The translations under genes were made by a program, and so were the position numbers. This document shows, in pieces, positions 62,260-64,000 of a stretch of DNA of 64,000 bases; position 1 is the first letter of the stretch; every line of letters begins with the position of its first letter. Under the pieces are notes generated by a model that was given only the letters and a program-made list of their open reading frames with translations, made no database searches and was not told where the DNA came from. The DNA is from Oreocharis arfaki (Eukaryota > Chordata > Aves > Passeriformes > Paramythiidae), in contig VZRR01013406.1 of the NCBI GenBank assembly GCA_013398015.1, positions 936,542 to 1,000,541 on the forward strand. Direction: 5' to 3'.

Positions 62260-62347
62260 AAAAAACAAACATAAAAAACAACTAACCAAACAAACAAAAA
62301 AACCCCAAAAAATAAAAGAGAACAACACCAAACAAAACCAAACCAAG
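62260..62347 (+). repeat. A/C-rich AAAC-type low-complexity tract
   Basis: Irregular AAAC, AACC and A-run sequence about 88 bases long. The minus-strand ORF here (62178-62396) is Phe/Val-rich because of it. Confidence 0.8.
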
Positions 62348-63133
62348 TTAGCCATTTTCTGACCATCTGAAGGATGCATCCTGGAACATCGTTCATTCTT
62401 GACTGGGTGTTTTCAAGGCTGTTAATTCTGACACAATTTTGGGTCCATTTTGTTTAATTGCTTTTCCCAAATGCTTTTTTGTAAATACTCATTCTTAATT
62501 TTTTGGAAGGTTTACCATGCTACATAAAGTCATCAGAGAAAGACATTTGCCCTTGTACTTGTGTTGGCTATACTTCTCTTCCTCCAGTCAACAACAATGC
62601 CAGCCAGGAAAGGGATGCACAGCAAATTCCACATTTTAAATGTTCTTTGGCTCAGTTGTTAAAATTTTATGTATCTCCAATCCAGCATTATTTTCATAGT
62701 ATTCTATGCTAAATTTCACAATAAAAAAGGGTGCTGTTAGTCAGGCTCCCCTTGAAAGGTGTGAAACTGCCCCTGGTATGCATATTTGACCATCTTTTAT
62801 TTTATGTATGTATACCACACAAAACAAGTTTTTCTACAACAAGCGGTTATGTGGAACCTTACCCATTACAGCTGTCTTTTTTCAGAAATCTCTTTTTAAG
62901 GGGTTTGACAGAGATTCAATTTTTATGTACATTTTGATCTCTTTCCTTGGCAAGAAATATAACACTAAGCAGAAAGATCAAATCCACCACCAGATATCTT
63001 TAATGCATGCCAACATTCTTCCTTTGTAAAGCAGGACTAGTCTATTTCTCTCATTTTTGTTTAGATGTGGATCCCTACGTACTTTCTTACCTGTTTTGTT
63101 ATTTTCTTTCTCTCTGTTAAAATCTACCTCAGC

Positions 63134-63165
63134 TTTTTTGTTTTGTTTTGTTTTGTTTTTTTTTT
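63134..63165 (+). repeat. (TTTTG)n and poly-T tract
   Basis: Four TTTTG units followed by a T run. Confidence 0.9.
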
Positions 63166-64000
63166 AATTTATGTTTTTTAAACATATAAAAAACCACAAA
63201 TGAGGGACAGTTAAAAGGCTTAAATGTCTCAGATATCACTATTCTCAGTCCTCCTGCAGCCTGCAGAGGGGAATCAAAACAGAACAGGTGGTACTATGCT
63301 GAGATCATAATATTCAGAGAGACCAGGTAAATTGTATGGTTATACAATTGAGAATTCATCTTAAATAATGCAGTTAGGATCTTCAGCGGGCAATCAAGCA
63401 ACCTAGTCTATCAAGACACTTTGTTTGCACTTCATGGTTTCTTACTGTCCCAACAAAATAAGCTAAAATAAAACAGAGACAAATAAAGGAGGAGGACAGA
63501 GCAGAGAAGCTGCCATCAAGTAGAACTGCAGAGATCAGATGGTATGGACTAAAAGATTTCTCAAGCTATTCTCACTTCCAATTGGACAGAAACCAGCACT
63601 GAGCAATTGTTGAAATCAAACAGCCATAATATTTTCCATGAAAGGTCCGGCTCAGAGCCTCAGAGCAAGAGCAGGGGGCTAACCTGTTCAGCCAAGCCAG
63701 TGAGTCTGACCCTCTCTATGCCTCCATCTTCTTTCAGGAGCTTCTTTGCAAGTATTATTTTCCATACATGACTTCTTACAATCAACCAGTTAATTCTCTG
63801 CAGATCACCAGTCAATATTCCATGAGCCACACATAATTTCTCACAAATTTTACCCATTTTCTCCCCTCTCATCCTTCCCCTACACTAAATTCCAACTAAG
63901 ATAAAGCAAAAGTATAGCAAGGCTTATTATAGACTATTAAAAGTATTTTAAATAGAGATTGTCACATATATGGGTGTGCCTTTAAATCTTTATAGAAAAA

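Larger units (their letters stand above)
54655..64000. other. Unannotated AT-rich DNA with AAAC-type microsatellites
   Basis: Nine kilobases with no supported gene. It includes the longest ORF outside GC-rich repeats (58839-59414, 191 codons, plus), which begins in a microsatellite and shows no domain I recognise. A GC-richer patch lies near 55150-55265. An A run lies at 56631-56646. Confidence 0.5.

Noticed and set aside
1..64000. CRISPR array, bacterial operon, tRNA or rRNA
   Set aside because: No spacer-repeat pattern, no dense same-strand ORFs with ribosome-binding sites and no tRNA A/B-box cloverleaf noticed; CR1 and ERV content show a vertebrate genome.

Overview
This is 64 kb of AT-rich, gene-poor vertebrate chromosome, almost certainly from a bird. 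The strongest evidence is two plus-strand CR1 LINE 3' ends with the avian signature (a 'TTGGAACTAGATGATCT' type tail followed by ATTCTATGA-like ends), a short minus-strand CR1 tail, and several LTRs that match the general layout of avian endogenous retrovirus LTRs. There is no bacterial operon structure, and I see no CRISPR array, tRNA, rRNA or large intact ORF. Most of the short ORFs in this sequence are what chance gives in AT-rich DNA. Family names below come from memory of consensus sequences, not from a search.

Layout. 0-2.6 kb: the best candidates for coding exons of spliced genes. Two minus-strand exons (982-1093 and 368-473) have strong splice sites, matching phases and protein-like translations. 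A plus-strand terminal exon (2241 to about 2530) has an acceptor, 59 codons, a stop and an AATAAA. I could not name either gene. 2.6-18 kb: mainly unannotated DNA, broken by an ERV LTR on the minus strand (about 6713-7279), a GC- and CpG-rich island at 10.7-11.4 kb with CCAAT, octamer and TATA-like motifs and a splice donor, and a long minus-strand LTR (about 13465-14405). 18.2-19.3 kb: a plus-strand ERVL-like LTR. 21.7-22.1 kb: a small ORF with good start context and a polyadenylation signal, coding status unclear. 25.7-27.9 kb: two CR1 copies. 34.1-36.8 kb: two ERVL-like solo LTRs in opposite orientations. 38.4 kb: a TATA box followed by a possible first exon.

45.8-50.3 kb holds a 2,251-bp head-to-tail duplication whose copies differ at 23 positions by my count, with no indels. 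A single N sits exactly at the junction. Unmerged overlapping contig ends (two haplotypes) explain this at least as well as a real tandem duplication. The last 14 kb is unannotated AT-rich DNA with a 74-bp local direct repeat and a cluster of AAAC-type microsatellites.

The window does not show a set of genes working together. Its transcriptional potential lies in the possible gene ends in the first 2.5 kb, in LTR promoters, and in two non-LTR promoter or exon candidates. I found no clear new biological system. The items most worth checking are the 0-2.5 kb exons, the 10.7-11.4 kb island, the 38.4 kb promoter and the 2,251-bp duplication.
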